Of a stretch of 64,000 nt of DNA, positions 1-9,938 are shown piece after piece (position 1 is the stretch's first letter; every line of letters starts with the position of its first letter). The notes under the pieces are model-generated. The model did not search any database. It was not told the origin of the DNA and saw only the letters and a program-made list of their open reading frames with translations. Source of the stretch: Gallionella sp. (GTDB lineage: Bacteria; Pseudomonadota; Gammaproteobacteria; Burkholderiales; Gallionellaceae); contig JAQTUP010000002.1 in assembly GCA_028707275.1 (NCBI GenBank), positions 309,198-373,197 of the forward strand, read 5' to 3'. Made by a program: the position numbers and the translations under genes.

Positions 1-650
1 CCGAGGGAGATATTATTCGCGAGGTCGAGGCAGGTTCTTCCACGTATGAGCTGCACGCTCACTACATTCAGGGACTCGATCTCATCCGTGTCTATGTGCT
101 GGATATTACTCAGAGAAAGCGCGCTGAAAAGGAAATCCATCTGTTAGCCACGACCGACAGCCTGACCGGCATCGCCAACCGCCGCGAGTTCACCGCGATC
201 CTGACCAAAGAACTGGACAGAGCAAAGCGCTACGGCACGCCGATGTCGCTTGCAATGTACGATCTCGATTTTTTCAAGCGGGTGAATGACAGTTACGGCC
301 ACGATGTCGGCGACTATGTATTGCAGGCCGTCACGGCGCTGGTGAAGGAAAATATCCGCACCGTCGATGTCGCCGCGCGCTGGGGAGGCGAAGAATTCAT
401 GGTGCTGATGCCGCATTCGGATCTGCCATCCGCCGTGAATGCTGCGAGTAAGCTACGCCAGGCCATCGCCGGTTATCCCTTCGATAAGGCAGGCACGCTC
501 ACGGCCAGCTTCGGCGTCGCCGCATTCGAGCCACAGGATGATCTGAATTCGCTGATCAAACGGGTGGACGATGCACTCTACCGGGCAAAAGAGAGGGGGC
601 GCAATCGTGTCGAAGCACTGTCCGGGAAAGCCGATGAAATCGGACAATGA
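1..650 (+). CDS. Diguanylate cyclase (PAS tail + GGDEF), 5'-truncated by the window edge
   Basis: The reading frame is open from the first bases, so the gene begins upstream of the window. The visible part starts with the end of what looks like a PAS/PAC domain (DITQRKRAE linker) and runs into a complete GGDEF domain. The active-site signature is GGEEF. An RTVD sequence lies five residues before it, which fits the RxxD product-inhibition I-site. The enzyme should condense two GTP into c-di-GMP and probably be feedback-inhibited. The nearest internal GTG (96) lies inside the PAC linker and is not a likely start. The 3' end overlaps the next gene, an HD-GYP phosphodiesterase, by 17 bp, so synthesis and degradation are translationally coupled. 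N-terminal sensor domains cannot be seen. Confidence 0.93.
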   Translation, partial: EGDIIREVEAGSSTYELHAHYIQGLDLIRVYVLDITQRKRAEKEIHLLATTDSLTGIANRREFTAILTKELDRAKRYGTPMSLAMYDLDFFKRVNDSYGHDVGDYVLQAVTALVKENIRTVDVAARWGGEEFMVLMPHSDLPSAVNAASKLRQAIAGYPFDKAGTLTASFGVAAFEPQDDLNSLIKRVDDALYRAKERGRNRVEALSGKADEIGQ

Positions 651-2454
651 TCCCACCATTCTGGTTGTCGATGACGACGCGAATCTCAGCAAGACCATCG
701 CCGATATCCTGCGCCTCAAGGGCTATCAGGTTATCACCGCCGCCACCGGAGTTGAGGCAATCGCGGCCGCCGAACACGCATTTATAAACGTGGCATTGAT
801 TGATCTGATGCTGCCGGACATGGACGGAATTGAAGTGATGACGCGCATCAAACACGCGAGCCCGCTCACCGAAGCCATCATCCTCACCGGTCATGCCTCG
901 ATGGATACGGCAGTCGAGGCGACCAACCGGGGCGCCTTCTCCTATTTGCTCAAACCCTATGAAATCGACCGCTTGTTGCGGCATATCCGCCGCGCCCTGG
1001 ACCGGCAGAAAACCCAGCAGGAAATATTATGGCTGGCCTCCTTCCCCGGGATGAATCCCAATCCTGTGCTCGAAGTTGACACCAGCGGAGACATCACTTA
1101 CCTGAACCCTGCCGCCCGGAGGATTTTCCCGGACCTGACCGTGGGACAGCCCAGCCTCGGGATGCTGGGGGATCTATCGAATGCGGCCTCGAATGAAGAA
1201 CGACAGGTGCGCGAGCTCAAAGTCAGCAACGCTACCTTCGAGCAATTCATAACCCCTGTTCCGGACAGCTGCAGAATACGCATTTACATGCTCGACATCA
1301 CCGAGCTCAAGGAAAGTGAAGCAAAGCTTAACCGGATCAACCAACTGCTGCGAACCATACGCAACATCAACGAATATTTGCTGGTCGCCCAAAGCGAGGA
1401 GGCGCTGTACCGCTTTATCTGCGAGGCGATGAAAGAACTCGAAGATATCAATGGCGCGATCATCGGCATCAGGCTGCCGGACTCGACTTTAAAGCCCGTC
1501 GCCTGGGCGGGATTCAGCGAGGCGATGATATCCGCGCTGGCCATACCGACCGAGGCTGCGATCTCCGGCAGCGTACTCACAGGGAGCGCCGTCCGGGAGG
1601 GGCGGCCGGTAATCATCGCGGACATCGAGCACGATCCGCGCTATTTGCCCTGGAAGAAGATCGTGCGGGACTGGCAGTTAAAATCACTGGTGGCGGTGCC
1701 ACTGGTCGCCGACGGGATGGCGCTGGGCGAGCTGGCGGTCTATTCCGGACAGCGCAATGCCTTTGACGAGGAAGTCACCCATTTTCTGGTCGAAGTGGCA
1801 CGCGATATCGCGCTGGGCGTGCATGCACTGCGCCTGGACAAGAGGCTGCACGCCACCCTCGACAGCCTGAGAAAGTCACTGGACGGTACGGTCGAGACCA
1901 TCGCCAGCATGGTCGAGTTGCGCGACCCTTATACCGCAGGCCATGAACGAAGAGTGGCGCAGCTAGCCTGCGCCATCGGTCATGCGATGGGTCTGCCGGA
2001 ACGGCAGGTCGAAGGCTTGCGTGTCATAGGCTATCTGCACGACATCGGCAAGATTGCCGTACCGGCGGAAATTTTAAGCAAGCCTGCTCTGCTGACAAAA
2101 ATCGAACTTCTGCTGGTCAGGGCGCACGCACAAACCGGATATGACATCCTGAAGAACCTGGAATTTCCCTGGCCGGTCGCGCAGGCTGTGTTGCAGCACC
2201 ATGAAAGGTTCGATGGCTCAGGCTATCCGCAAGGACTCAAAGAGACGGAGATTATTCTCGAAGCCAGGATATTGATGGTGGCCGATGTAATCGAGGCGAT
2301 GGTCAGCCACCGCCCCTATCGGCCGGCCATCGGACAGGATGTGGCACTCGCGGAAATCGCCGCGCACCGTGGCCAACTTTACGACGAACGGGTGGTCGAT
2401 GCCTGCATCCACTTATTCACCGAACAAGGCTTCCAGTTTGACAACCATGGTTAA
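634..2454 (+). CDS. Response regulator REC-PAS-GAF-HD-GYP, c-di-GMP phosphodiesterase
   Basis: 606 aa from ATG 634. An upstream in-frame ATG at 571 would extend the protein deep into the preceding gene and place 21 residues before the receiver, so 634 is preferred. The receiver domain (about 1-125) has the acidic cluster VVDDD, phospho-acceptor D57 in ALIDLMLP and a KP lysine. A PAS-like segment (about 140-250) ends in DITELKESEAKL. A GAF domain (about 265-415) follows. The C-terminal HD-GYP domain has YLHDIGKIAVP and HHERFDGSGYPQGL, so both the HD metal ligands and the GYP motif are intact. It should hydrolyse c-di-GMP. No membrane segments are seen. It overlaps the upstream GGDEF gene by 17 bp, making a bifunctional c-di-GMP control pair. 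Confidence 0.93.
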   Translation: MKSDNDPTILVVDDDANLSKTIADILRLKGYQVITAATGVEAIAAAEHAFINVALIDLMLPDMDGIEVMTRIKHASPLTEAIILTGHASMDTAVEATNRGAFSYLLKPYEIDRLLRHIRRALDRQKTQQEILWLASFPGMNPNPVLEVDTSGDITYLNPAARRIFPDLTVGQPSLGMLGDLSNAASNEERQVRELKVSNATFEQFITPVPDSCRIRIYMLDITELKESEAKLNRINQLLRTIRNINEYLLVAQSEEALYRFICEAMKELEDINGAIIGIRLPDSTLKPVAWAGFSEAMISALAIPTEAAISGSVLTGSAVREGRPVIIADIEHDPRYLPWKKIVRDWQLKSLVAVPLVADGMALGELAVYSGQRNAFDEEVTHFLVEVARDIALGVHALRLDKRLHATLDSLRKSLDGTVETIASMVELRDPYTAGHERRVAQLACAIGHAMGLPERQVEGLRVIGYLHDIGKIAVPAEILSKPALLTKIELLLVRAHAQTGYDILKNLEFPWPVAQAVLQHHERFDGSGYPQGLKETEIILEARILMVADVIEAMVSHRPYRPAIGQDVALAEIAAHRGQLYDERVVDACIHLFTEQGFQFDNHG

Positions 2455-2507
2455 ACTGTCCGGCCGGAGCCTGCGTTCAGAAAAATCAGTTGTCCGGAGA
2501 TCAGGTT

Positions 2508-2861
2508 TCAGACGGCGCCGTTGTGCCGTTCGATCACGCCGTCGATGAATTCGCGCAAGTAGCCTTCGGTCTGCGCACTGTGAAAACGCGCGACCTCGAC
2601 GCCCCGGCTATAGGCCACAACGGTCGGAAAACCGCGCACCTTGTGGCGCCCTGCAATTCTCATGTTCTCATCGGCATCCACCATCGCCAAAAAAAACCTG
2701 CCGTCATAGACGGCTGCCAGCTTGTGCAGCAGCGGCGCCAATACCTTGCATGGCGCGCACCAGTTCGCACTGATGTCCACCAGCACCGGTATTTCGTGCG
2801 AAGCTGCCACCACCCGCTCATCGAAACTGTCTTCTTCGACGTTGTACGAAAAATCACTCAT
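2508..2861 (-). CDS. Thioredoxin-like protein (WCAPC active site)
   Basis: 117 aa from ATG 2861. A longer frame reaches 2951, but its extra 30 residues lie inside the 3' end of murJ and look non-native. The fold is a short thioredoxin: beta strand PVLVDISANW, redox motif W34-C35-A-P-C38, and the cis-proline segment RGFPTVV. Alanine replaces the usual glycine of CGPC, which would be expected to shift redox potential slightly. No signal peptide is seen, so it is probably cytosolic. It lies 16 bp downstream of murJ on the same strand and is likely cotranscribed. It could be thioredoxin 2-like or a dedicated reductase; the substrate is unknown. Confidence 0.85.
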   Translation of the reverse strand: MSDFSYNVEEDSFDERVVAASHEIPVLVDISANWCAPCKVLAPLLHKLAAVYDGRFFLAMVDADENMRIAGRHKVRGFPTVVAYSRGVEVARFHSAQTEGYLREFIDGVIERHNGAV

Positions 2862-2877
2862 GATTAACCTCTTTAAA

Positions 2878-4422
2878 TTAGTCGATTGCCCGTCTGGAGA
2901 AATCGCGCGGCCTGAAACCCAGCACAGCCAGCACCGCGAAGTAGACGACAACGCCCCCTGTCACCAGGAGAGTCAAACGCCCGACCCGCATCCAGCCGAA
3001 ACTCGTCAGCCAGCTGTCCTGCGTGCCCATGCCAAACCACAGCGCCAGCCCTAACGCCGTCACAGCGAGTCCGACCTTGGCGAAATAGAGTAACCAGCCA
3101 GGTTCGGGCTGATAAATGCCTTTTTTACGCAAAAAATAAAACAGAATGGCGGAATTCAAACACGCGCCCAGGCCGATGGATAAAGCCAGGCCTGCGTGCT
3201 GAAGATGCATACCATAGATGAACAGCGCATTCATCAGCTGGGTTGCGATCAGGGTCACGATGCCGATTTTCACCGGCGTCCTGATGTCCTGACGCGCATA
3301 AAAACCCGGCGCCAGAATCTTTACCAGAATCATGCCGATCAGGCCTACGCTGTAGCCGATCAAGGCATGGCTGGTCATGAGCACATCGTGCGCCATGAAC
3401 TGACCACGCTGAAAAAAAGTCGCCAGCAGCGGAACTGCGATCATGCCCAGCGCCAGGGCTGACGGCACGGCCAGCATGATGGTCAGGCGCAGGCCCCAGT
3501 CGAGCAATTTTGAATATTCCGCAGCGTTATTGCCCGCATGGCATTTGGACAGCGAAGGCAGCAGTATCGTACCCAGCGCAGCGCCCAGCACCCCCGAGGG
3601 AAATTCCATCAATCGATCTGCATAATACAACCATGAAACACTGCCAGCCACCAGAAACGAAGCGAAAATCGTGTTAATAATCAAACTGATCTGCGCGATT
3701 GATACGCCGAATATCGCAGGGCCCATTTGTCTTAGCACTCGCCGCATTCCCTGGTCTTTCCAGTCAAATCTGAGACTGGGCAACATGTCAATTTTCTTCA
3801 AAAACGGCAACTGAAAAGCCAGCTGCACAATCCCTGCGACGAAGACCGCCCAGGCCAGCGCCATGATGGGCGGGTTGCAATACGGCGCCAGCCACAGCGC
3901 ACCGCCTATAAAACAGATGTTGAGCAAGATAGGCGCAAAGGCCGGCACCCAGAATTTGTTGTAGGTATTGAGGATGGCCGCTGCCACCGCGACCAGCGAG
4001 ATGAAGAAAATATAGGGAGACGTGATGCGCAGCAACTGCACGGTAAGATCGAATTTTTCGGCATCTTCGACGAAACCCGGCGCGCTGATATAAACCAGCA
4101 CAGGAGCGGCAATAATGCCTATCAGCGTCACCACGAACAGAATCAATGCCAGCATGGTCGTCACATGATCGACCAGCAACTGGGTTTCCTCATGCCCGCG
4201 CCGGTTTCTGTATTCGCCGAAGATAGGCACGAAGGCCTGCGAGAACGCGCCTTCTGCAAATAGCCTGCGCAACAAATTGGGCAATTTGAAGGCGACAAAG
4301 AAGGCGTCGGTTGCCATGCCCGCACCGAATACGCGTGCGATCAGCACATCGCGGGCGAAAGCCAGAATGCGCGATACCAGCGTCAGTCCGCTGATGGTGG
4401 CGAGTGATTTGAGTAGATTCAT
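2878..4422 (-). CDS. murJ: MurJ/MviN lipid II flippase
   Basis: 514 aa, the normal length for MurJ. It is a polytopic inner-membrane protein of the MOP superfamily that moves lipid II across the membrane for peptidoglycan synthesis. The start [19 protein letters not shown] matches the family N-terminus, followed by the conserved [14 protein letters not shown]...[26 protein letters not shown] block in TM1-2. A GTG-type upstream extension to 4452 is rejected because the family starts at MNLLKS. About 14 hydrophobic segments are visible. It is divergent from rpsT with about 200 bp between them, a common beta/gammaproteobacterial arrangement, and the thioredoxin-like gene follows it. Confidence 0.95.
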   Translation of the reverse strand: MNLLKSLATISGLTLVSRILAFARDVLIARVFGAGMATDAFFVAFKLPNLLRRLFAEGAFSQAFVPIFGEYRNRRGHEETQLLVDHVTTMLALILFVVTLIGIIAAPVLVYISAPGFVEDAEKFDLTVQLLRITSPYIFFISLVAVAAAILNTYNKFWVPAFAPILLNICFIGGALWLAPYCNPPIMALAWAVFVAGIVQLAFQLPFLKKIDMLPSLRFDWKDQGMRRVLRQMGPAIFGVSIAQISLIINTIFASFLVAGSVSWLYYADRLMEFPSGVLGAALGTILLPSLSKCHAGNNAAEYSKLLDWGLRLTIMLAVPSALALGMIAVPLLATFFQRGQFMAHDVLMTSHALIGYSVGLIGMILVKILAPGFYARQDIRTPVKIGIVTLIATQLMNALFIYGMHLQHAGLALSIGLGACLNSAILFYFLRKKGIYQPEPGWLLYFAKVGLAVTALGLALWFGMGTQDSWLTSFGWMRVGRLTLLVTGGVVVYFAVLAVLGFRPRDFSRRAID

Positions 4423-4556
4423 TACGGGCGGAGGAACAGGGTTGAAAAACACCGCGCATCATACCATCGGCGACCAAACTGATACCTGATTTAGCCTCAC
4501 CATCAGCGCGCTCGGCCGGATTTATCGCAAGTTCGCCAGCCGTTCTCGTAAAATAT

Positions 4557-4585
4557 TTGCACAAGCGCGGGTAAATCGGTAGAAT
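4557..4585 (+). promoter_or_regulatory. Probable sigma70 promoter of rpsT
   Basis: TTGCAC (4557-4562) and TAGAAT (4580-4585) are separated by 17 bp, about 40 bp upstream of the rpsT start. The A/T-rich tract just upstream (GTAAAATAT) could act as an UP-like element. The spacing and match to consensus support a strong vegetative promoter, as expected for a ribosomal protein gene. This is prediction only. Confidence 0.6.
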
Positions 4586-4625
4586 GCCCCCCTTTCCAGC
4601 AAGCTGAATTTCAAGGAGTAGTCTC

Positions 4626-4889
4626 ATGGCAAATAGCGCACAAGCCCGTAAACGTGCTCGTCAGGCAGTAAAACAAAATGCTCACAACAGCAGCTTGCGC
4701 TCTGAAATGCGCACTGCGATCAAAAAAGTTCTCAAGGCAATCGAAGCTGGCGACAAGTCAGCTGCCCAGTCTGTTTACCAGACTTCGATCAGCACAGTGG
4801 ACAGTATCGCCGACAAGAAGATCATCCACAAGAACAAGGCTGCTCGCCATAAGAGTCGTCTGTCTGCTGCTATCAAGGCAATGGCTTAA
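4626..4889 (+). CDS. rpsT: 30S ribosomal protein S20
   Basis: 87 aa, the usual S20 length. It is a primary 16S rRNA-binding protein of the small subunit. The protein is lysine/arginine-rich, begins [18 protein letters not shown] and ends with [19 protein letters not shown], both family hallmarks. AAGGAG at 4613-4618 is a strong ribosome binding site 7 bp before the ATG. The gene is monocistronic and divergent from murJ. A stem-loop follows 30 bp after the stop. Confidence 0.98.
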   Translation: MANSAQARKRARQAVKQNAHNSSLRSEMRTAIKKVLKAIEAGDKSAAQSVYQTSISTVDSIADKKIIHKNKAARHKSRLSAAIKAMA

Positions 4890-4918
4890 TTGCACTGACG
4901 TCTTGATGCAACACCCGC

Positions 4919-4940
4919 AAGCCGACAGCGATGTCGGCTT
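4919..4940 (+). terminator. Stem-loop after rpsT
   Basis: Nine-base stem AAGCCGACA / TGTCGGCTT with a GCGA tetraloop, followed by GTTTGCG. The trailing T-run is short, so termination may be incomplete. It lies 30 bp past the rpsT stop and before the argD leader. Confidence 0.6.
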
Positions 4941-5068
4941 GTTTGCGTTATGAAGGCCAAATTAGTTTCACTTGCCTAGACAGGCCTGTTTGGCTCAATA
5001 TACGCCTTCTACCGAGCAGGAATTATTTGGCTAAACGGCGGTTTACCCCGCCTTTCAAAAGGTACTGT

Positions 5069-6241
5069 ATGTCACATTTGATGAATACTTATGCACGCCA
5101 GCCTGTCGCATTTGTTCGCGGGGAAGGCGTATGGCTGTGGGATAGTGAAGGCCGTCGTTACCTGGATGGTCTATCCGGCATCGCCGTAAACACGCTGGGC
5201 CACGCACACCCGCGCTTCACCGCCGCCCTCTCGGCGCAAATTGGCACGCTCATTCATTGCTCCAACGTCTATCAGGTGCCCGAACAGGAGCGGCTGGCAG
5301 ACAAACTATGCGAACTGTCCGGCATGCAGGAAGTGTTCTTCAGCAATTCCGGGTGCGAGGCCAATGAAGCCGCCATCAAGCTAGCTCGCCTGTACGGGCA
5401 CAATCGCGGCATCGACTTGCCAAACATCATCGTGATGGAAAAATCCTTCCACGGACGCACTCTGGCGACGCTGTCCGCCACCGGCAATCGCCGCGTTCAG
5501 GCAGGCTTCGAGCCACTGGTCACAGGCTTTATTCGCGTGCCCTACAACGACATAGAAGCCATCCGTCATGTGGCGCTGCACAACAGCAATATTGCGGCGA
5601 TACTGGTCGAGCCCATCCAGGGCGAAGGCGGCGTCTGCACTCCGGACGCCTCCTACTTGCAACAACTGCGCCAGATTTGCACCGAACATCACTGGCTGCT
5701 GATGCTCGACGAAGTACAGACCGGCATTGGCCGGACAGGACGCTGGTTTGCACACCAGCACACCGGCATCCTGCCCGATGTCATGACGCTGGCCAAAGGC
5801 CTGGGTTCAGGCGTACCGATCGGCGCATGCCTTGCCGCAGGCGCAGCAACAGGTACGTTCAAACCGGGCAATCATGGTTCGACTTTCGGCGGCAATCCAC
5901 TCGCCTGCGTCGCAGGACTGAGCACACTTGAGATCGTGGAACAAGACCAGCTGCTCGCGCATGCCGAACAACTGGGACAGTTTATCCGAGAGGGGTTCAA
6001 TACGGCCTTGCAGAACGTCCATGGCTTCAAGGAAACACGCGGACAGGGCCTGATGATAGGAATTGAGCTTGACAAGCCGTGCGGCGAACTGGTCAAACAG
6101 GCGCTCGCGCGCGGCCTGTTGATCAACGTGACTGCCGACAACGTGGTCCGCCTGTTGCCGTCACTGGTCATGTCACGGGAAGAAGCACAGCAACTGCTGG
6201 ATATTCTCTGCCCGCTCATCAAAGATTTTTTGCAATCCTGA
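5069..6241 (+). CDS. argD: Acetylornithine aminotransferase (ArgD)
   Basis: 390 aa from ATG 5069. The frame is open to 4931, but family members begin near MSHLMNTYARQPVAF, and the extra leader is unlike them. It is a class-III PLP aminotransferase converting N-acetylglutamate semialdehyde to N-acetylornithine. It may also act as succinyldiaminopimelate transaminase. Visible motifs are EPIQGEGG, the D-E-V-Q cofactor-binding segment LMLDEVQTGIGRTG, and the PLP lysine in TLAKGLGSGVPIGA. It is first of a tight argD-argF-argG set, with argF 13 bp downstream. No ArgR box was recognised. Confidence 0.96.
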   Translation: MSHLMNTYARQPVAFVRGEGVWLWDSEGRRYLDGLSGIAVNTLGHAHPRFTAALSAQIGTLIHCSNVYQVPEQERLADKLCELSGMQEVFFSNSGCEANEAAIKLARLYGHNRGIDLPNIIVMEKSFHGRTLATLSATGNRRVQAGFEPLVTGFIRVPYNDIEAIRHVALHNSNIAAILVEPIQGEGGVCTPDASYLQQLRQICTEHHWLLMLDEVQTGIGRTGRWFAHQHTGILPDVMTLAKGLGSGVPIGACLAAGAATGTFKPGNHGSTFGGNPLACVAGLSTLEIVEQDQLLAHAEQLGQFIREGFNTALQNVHGFKETRGQGLMIGIELDKPCGELVKQALARGLLINVTADNVVRLLPSLVMSREEAQQLLDILCPLIKDFLQS

Positions 6242-6254
6242 TTGGAAATAAACC

Positions 6255-7193
6255 ATGTCAGCAAAACCGATGGTGCCCGTAAAACATTTTCTGCAATTCA
6301 AAGACTTGAGTCGCGAAGAACTGGAATACCTGTTTGAACGCACCCGCATCATCAAACAAAAGTACAAGAGCTACCAGCAATACTGGCCTCTCACCGACCG
6401 CACGCTGGTCATGATCTTCGAGAAAGCCAGCACCCGCACCCGACTGTCGTTTGAAGCCGGGATGCAGCAACTGGGCGGCTCGGCGATTTACCTGAATACC
6501 CGCGACTCGCAACTGGGACGCGGCGAACCTGTAGAAGATGCAGGGCAAGTAATTTCGCGCATGTCAGATATCGTGATGATCCGCACCTTCGAGCAGTCCA
6601 TCATCGAACGTTTTGCGGCTCATTCGCGTGTGCCGGTCATCAATGGCCTGACCAACGAATATCACCCGTGCCAGATTCTGGCCGATATCTACACATATAT
6701 CGAGCAGCGCGGCAGCATCCAGGGCAAGACTGTCGCCTGGATAGGCGACTCCAACAACATGTGCAACACCTGGCTGCAGGCTGCCGAAATTCTGGACTTC
6801 AACGTGCATGTCTCGACCCCGCCCGAGTATGAGGTCGAACCTGAACGCGCGGGCCTGTACGGACACGAGCACTACGAAGAGTTCACCGACCCGATGGAAG
6901 CCGCACGCGGGGCTGATCTCGTGACTACCGACGTGTGGACCAGCATGGGCTTCGAGGCCGAGAACGAAGAGCGCATGAAAGACTTCGCCGACTGGCAGGT
7001 GGATGAAGACATGATGGCGGTGGCCGCAAAAGACGCCCTGTTCATGCATTGCCTGCCCGCACATCGCGGCGAAGAAGTCTCGGCCGGGGTGATGGATGGC
7101 CCGCAGAGCGTGGTATGGGACGAGGCGGAAAACAGGCTGCACGTACAAAAAGCGCTGATGGAATATCTGTTGCTCGGCAAAATAAACAATTAA
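6255..7193 (+). CDS. argF: Ornithine carbamoyltransferase
   Basis: 312 aa. It makes citrulline from ornithine and carbamoyl phosphate. The carbamoyl-phosphate loop STRTR is at residues 59-63. [11 protein letters not shown], the ornithine-binding DVWTSMG and the catalytic [11 protein letters not shown] are all present, so the enzyme should be active. Length fits the short anabolic OTCase class. It lies between argD (13-bp gap) and argG (59-bp gap). That second gap holds a CCTCCCACTCAATGGGGAAGG palindrome, a member of the short CCC/GGG palindromes scattered through the window. Confidence 0.97.
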   Translation: MSAKPMVPVKHFLQFKDLSREELEYLFERTRIIKQKYKSYQQYWPLTDRTLVMIFEKASTRTRLSFEAGMQQLGGSAIYLNTRDSQLGRGEPVEDAGQVISRMSDIVMIRTFEQSIIERFAAHSRVPVINGLTNEYHPCQILADIYTYIEQRGSIQGKTVAWIGDSNNMCNTWLQAAEILDFNVHVSTPPEYEVEPERAGLYGHEHYEEFTDPMEAARGADLVTTDVWTSMGFEAENEERMKDFADWQVDEDMMAVAAKDALFMHCLPAHRGEEVSAGVMDGPQSVVWDEAENRLHVQKALMEYLLLGKINN

Positions 7194-7252
7194 TTTTCCT
7201 CCCACTCAATGGGGAAGGAATCTACTTTCAGGTTATTAACAGAGAAAACAAT

Positions 7253-8476
7253 ATGAGCGACATCAAAAAAGTAGTTCTCGCCTATTCAGGCGGTCTGGAC
7301 ACCTCAGTCATTCTGAAATGGCTGCAAGACACCTATCAATGCGAAGTGGTCACCTTTACCGCCGATGTAGGCCAGGGTGAAGAACTGGAACCTGCACGCG
7401 CCAAGGCGCTGAAGATGGGCATCACAGCTGACAACATCTACATCGACGACCTGCGCGAAGAATTCGTGCGTGACTTCGTCTTCCCGATGTTCCGCGCCAA
7501 TACCGTGTACGAGGGCGAATACCTGCTGGGTACCTCGATCGCGCGCCCGCTGATCGCCAAGCGACTGATCGAAATCGCCTCGATGACAGGCGCGCAAGCC
7601 ATCTCGCATGGCGCGACCGGCAAGGGCAACGATCAGGTGCGCTTTGAACTGGGCGCCTATGCACTGAACCCGAATATCAAGGTGATCGCGCCCTGGCGCG
7701 AGTGGGATCTGCTCTCCCGCGAAAAACTGATGGCCTATGCCGAAGCGCATGGCATTCCGGTCGAAATGAAGCACAAACAGGGCGGCTCGCCCTACTCCAT
7801 GGATGCCAACCTGTTGCATATTTCCTATGAAGGCCGTCATCTGGAAGACCCCGCGGCCGAAGCCGAAGATTCCATGTGGCGCTGGACCGTATCGCCTGAA
7901 GCCGCCCCTGATGCCGCTGAATACCTGGACATCGAATTTGAGCGTGGCGACATCGTGGCGCTTAACGGGACGAAACTGAGTCCTGCACAAATCCTGGCAA
8001 AACTGAATGAATTGGGCGGGAAACACGGCATCGGTCGTCTCGATCTGGTGGAAAACCGTTATGTCGGCATGAAATCGCGCGGCTGCTATGAAACACCCGG
8101 CGGCACCATCATGTTGAAGGCGCACCGCGCCATCGAGTCGATCACGCTCGATCGCGAAGTCGCCCACTTAAAAGACGACCTGATGCCGCGTTACGCCAGT
8201 ATGATTTACAACGGCTACTGGTGGGCACCCGAACGCCTGGCGCTGCAAACACTGATCGACTCGACGCAAAAAACCGTCAACGGCTGGGTACGCGTCAAGC
8301 TGTACAAGGGCAACGTGATCGTGGTGGGGCGCGACTCAAAGACCGACTCCCTGTTCGACCCGACCATCGCCACCTTCGAGGATGACAAGGGCGCCTACGA
8401 TCAAAAGGATGCCGCCGGCTTCATCAAACTCAATGCGCTGCGCCTGCGCATCGCAGCGAAGCTGCACCAGAAGTAA
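7253..8476 (+). CDS. argG: Argininosuccinate synthase
   Basis: 407 aa from ATG 7253. The frame is open to 7049, but that part lies inside argF. It ligates citrulline and aspartate using ATP. The N-terminal PP-loop is AYSGGLDTS, followed by [24 protein letters not shown] and the C-terminal dimerisation region are also present. Length and order match the short type-1 ArgG of most proteobacteria. The gene ends the arginine cluster, and a small palindrome (8488-8505) follows it. Confidence 0.97.
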   Translation: MSDIKKVVLAYSGGLDTSVILKWLQDTYQCEVVTFTADVGQGEELEPARAKALKMGITADNIYIDDLREEFVRDFVFPMFRANTVYEGEYLLGTSIARPLIAKRLIEIASMTGAQAISHGATGKGNDQVRFELGAYALNPNIKVIAPWREWDLLSREKLMAYAEAHGIPVEMKHKQGGSPYSMDANLLHISYEGRHLEDPAAEAEDSMWRWTVSPEAAPDAAEYLDIEFERGDIVALNGTKLSPAQILAKLNELGGKHGIGRLDLVENRYVGMKSRGCYETPGGTIMLKAHRAIESITLDREVAHLKDDLMPRYASMIYNGYWWAPERLALQTLIDSTQKTVNGWVRVKLYKGNVIVVGRDSKTDSLFDPTIATFEDDKGAYDQKDAAGFIKLNALRLRIAAKLHQK

Positions 8477-8487
8477 CACTTGGCGTA

Positions 8488-8505
8488 GTCGGGTTAAAAC
8501 CCGAC
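8488..8505. repeat. REP-like palindrome
   Basis: GTCGGGTT AA AACCCGAC, a perfect 8-bp stem 11 bp after argG, flanked by GTAG/CCTAC. A degenerate relative (GTCGGGATCAATCCCAACCTAC) lies near 29111. It may serve as a weak terminator or mRNA-stabilising loop. Confidence 0.6.
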
Positions 8506-8529
8506 CTACAGCTGTAAACGAGGGTTGTC

Positions 8530-9021
8530 ATGATCTACGAACTGAGCGGAGATATCTTGTATAGCAGTGCAAAAGTCATCGTTCAGGGCGTCGCCCCCAA
8601 CGATGACTTTCATCTGGGTCTGGCGCTCCAGCTGCGCGAACGCATGCCATTGATGTACAAGGATTTTCGTCACTACTGCCAGACTAAACACCCCAAGTCT
8701 GGCAGTCTGCACGACTGGATGAGTCCTGACGGGCGTCACATCGTCAACCTGTTCACGAGGGATGCAGCTTACGATCATGGCAGCAAACCGGGGCATGCCA
8801 GCCTGAGTCACGTCAATCACGCCCTGCACGCCTTGCGCGCGCTGGTGCAAAAGGAGCGGGTCGCAAGCCTGGCCCTCCCCCGGCTGGCCTGTGGCATCAA
8901 TGGCCTGGACTGGGTGGATGTCAATCCGCTCATACAACATCACTTAGCCGATCTGCCCATACCCGTTTATCTCTATACAAATTACAAAAAAGGCGTCAAA
9001 GCCTGTGAACCCGCAAAATAA
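8530..9021 (+). CDS. Macro-domain protein (TARG1/OARD1-like ADP-ribose binding)
   Basis: 163 aa. The N-terminal MIYELSGDIL strand, followed by a segment corresponding to the NxAN/GxxG region (VQGVAPNDDFHLGLALQLRERMP) and later LPRLACGINGLDW, matches the TARG1/OARD1 branch of macro domains. Such proteins bind ADP-ribose and remove it from proteins or nucleic acids. In the human enzyme the corresponding CGLDRL stretch carries a catalytic aspartate. Here the aligned position seems to be asparagine (CGINGL), so this could be a binder rather than a hydrolase; the alignment is from memory. It lies just after argG and 9 bp before ppnP. No partner toxin gene (DarT type) is adjacent. Confidence 0.75.
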   Translation: MIYELSGDILYSSAKVIVQGVAPNDDFHLGLALQLRERMPLMYKDFRHYCQTKHPKSGSLHDWMSPDGRHIVNLFTRDAAYDHGSKPGHASLSHVNHALHALRALVQKERVASLALPRLACGINGLDWVDVNPLIQHHLADLPIPVYLYTNYKKGVKACEPAK

Positions 9022-9030
9022 GGAAAATAT

Positions 9031-9342
9031 ATGTCGCAATTCGATAACGTCAGCGTAATCAAGCAAGGCAATGTGTTCTTCGACGGAAAATGTGTTTCGC
9101 ACTCTGTCCTGTTCGCCGATGGTACGCGCAAGACCGTGGGCGTGATTCTGCCCAGCACTCTGACTTTTAACGTGGGCGTACCGGAAGTGATGGAAATCAC
9201 TTCCGGTACCTGTCGCGTGAAACTGGGCGATGCCGCCGAATTCACTCCCTATGCAGCCGGCAGCCAGTTCTCGGTGCCCGCCAACGGCAGTTTCGTCATC
9301 GAGGCGGATGAAGTTGTCAATTACGTTTGCAGCTTCGGCTGA
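9031..9342 (+). CDS. ppnP: Pyrimidine/purine nucleoside phosphorylase PpnP
   Basis: 103 aa, a small cupin of the former UPF0345/DUF1255 (YaiE) family that phosphorolyses several nucleosides. Recognised by the full-length fold MSQFDNVSVIKQGNVFFDGK...VGVILPSTLTFNV...MEITSG...VPANGSFVIEADEVVNYVCSF. An AAGGAAA ribosome binding site precedes the ATG. It is probably cotranscribed with the macro-domain gene 9 bp upstream. That would pair ADP-ribose and nucleoside metabolism, an inference from position only. Confidence 0.92.
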   Translation: MSQFDNVSVIKQGNVFFDGKCVSHSVLFADGTRKTVGVILPSTLTFNVGVPEVMEITSGTCRVKLGDAAEFTPYAAGSQFSVPANGSFVIEADEVVNYVCSFG

Positions 9343-9352
9343 CACGCATTGC

Positions 9353-9433
9353 CGTCATTCCGCTTAGCGGACAGGTTGCCCCGCTACGCGGGCTTTGTTT
9401 AATTATCTGGATTCCCGCCTTCGCGGGAATGAC
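9353..9433. repeat. Intergenic palindromic repeat (GTCATTCC...GGAATGAC type)
   Basis: The stretch between ppnP and yajQ begins with GTCATTCCGC and ends with GCGGGAATGAC, enclosing an inner CCCGC TAC GCGGG palindrome and a CCCGCCTTCGCGGG hairpin. This resembles the widespread proteobacterial GGATTCCCGCNTTCGCGGGAATGAC element. Confidence 0.7.
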
Positions 9434-9444
9434 AGGGGAAAATC

Positions 9445-9933
9445 ATGCCATCTTTCGACATCGTTTCAGAAGTAGAAAAAGAAGAAGTCAAAAACGCGGT
9501 TGAGCAAACCAACAAGGAAGTGAGCACGCGCTTCGATTTCAAGGGTTCAAATGTGCGCGTGGAACAAGCCGAACTCAAGCTCACCGTGTGGGCCGACAAC
9601 GAATTTCAACTCGATCAGGCTCAGGACATCCTGAACGGAAAACTGACCAAACGCGGCGTGGACATCAAGTGCCTGGAGATCAGCGAAAAGATCGAAAAAG
9701 TCAGCGGAAACAAGGTCAAGCGCGAATGCGAGGTCAAGGTAGGCGTGGAAATCGAGCTGGCGAAGAAAATCGTCAGACACATCAAGGACAGCAAACTGAA
9801 GGTACAGGCAAGCATTCAGGGCGACACTGTGCGCATCACCGGCAAGAATCGCGATGATCTGCAAGAGGCCATTGCCTTCATCAAGAAGACCATCACCGAC
9901 TTCCCCCTGCAATACCAGAACTTCCGCGATTAA
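9445..9933 (+). CDS. yajQ: YajQ-family nucleotide-binding protein
   Basis: 162 aa, full length. Begins [21 protein letters not shown] and carries STRFDFKGS and the C-terminal [18 protein letters not shown]...[10 protein letters not shown]. These features define the family of two ferredoxin-like (RRM-like) domains. The Xanthomonas homologue is a c-di-GMP effector; other members bind tRNA or other nucleotides. Given the number of c-di-GMP enzymes in this window, an effector role is plausible but not shown by the sequence. It is followed after 5 bp by a small conserved-looking gene. Confidence 0.95.
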   Translation: MPSFDIVSEVEKEEVKNAVEQTNKEVSTRFDFKGSNVRVEQAELKLTVWADNEFQLDQAQDILNGKLTKRGVDIKCLEISEKIEKVSGNKVKRECEVKVGVEIELAKKIVRHIKDSKLKVQASIQGDTVRITGKNRDDLQEAIAFIKKTITDFPLQYQNFRD

Positions 9934-9938
9934 CGGTC

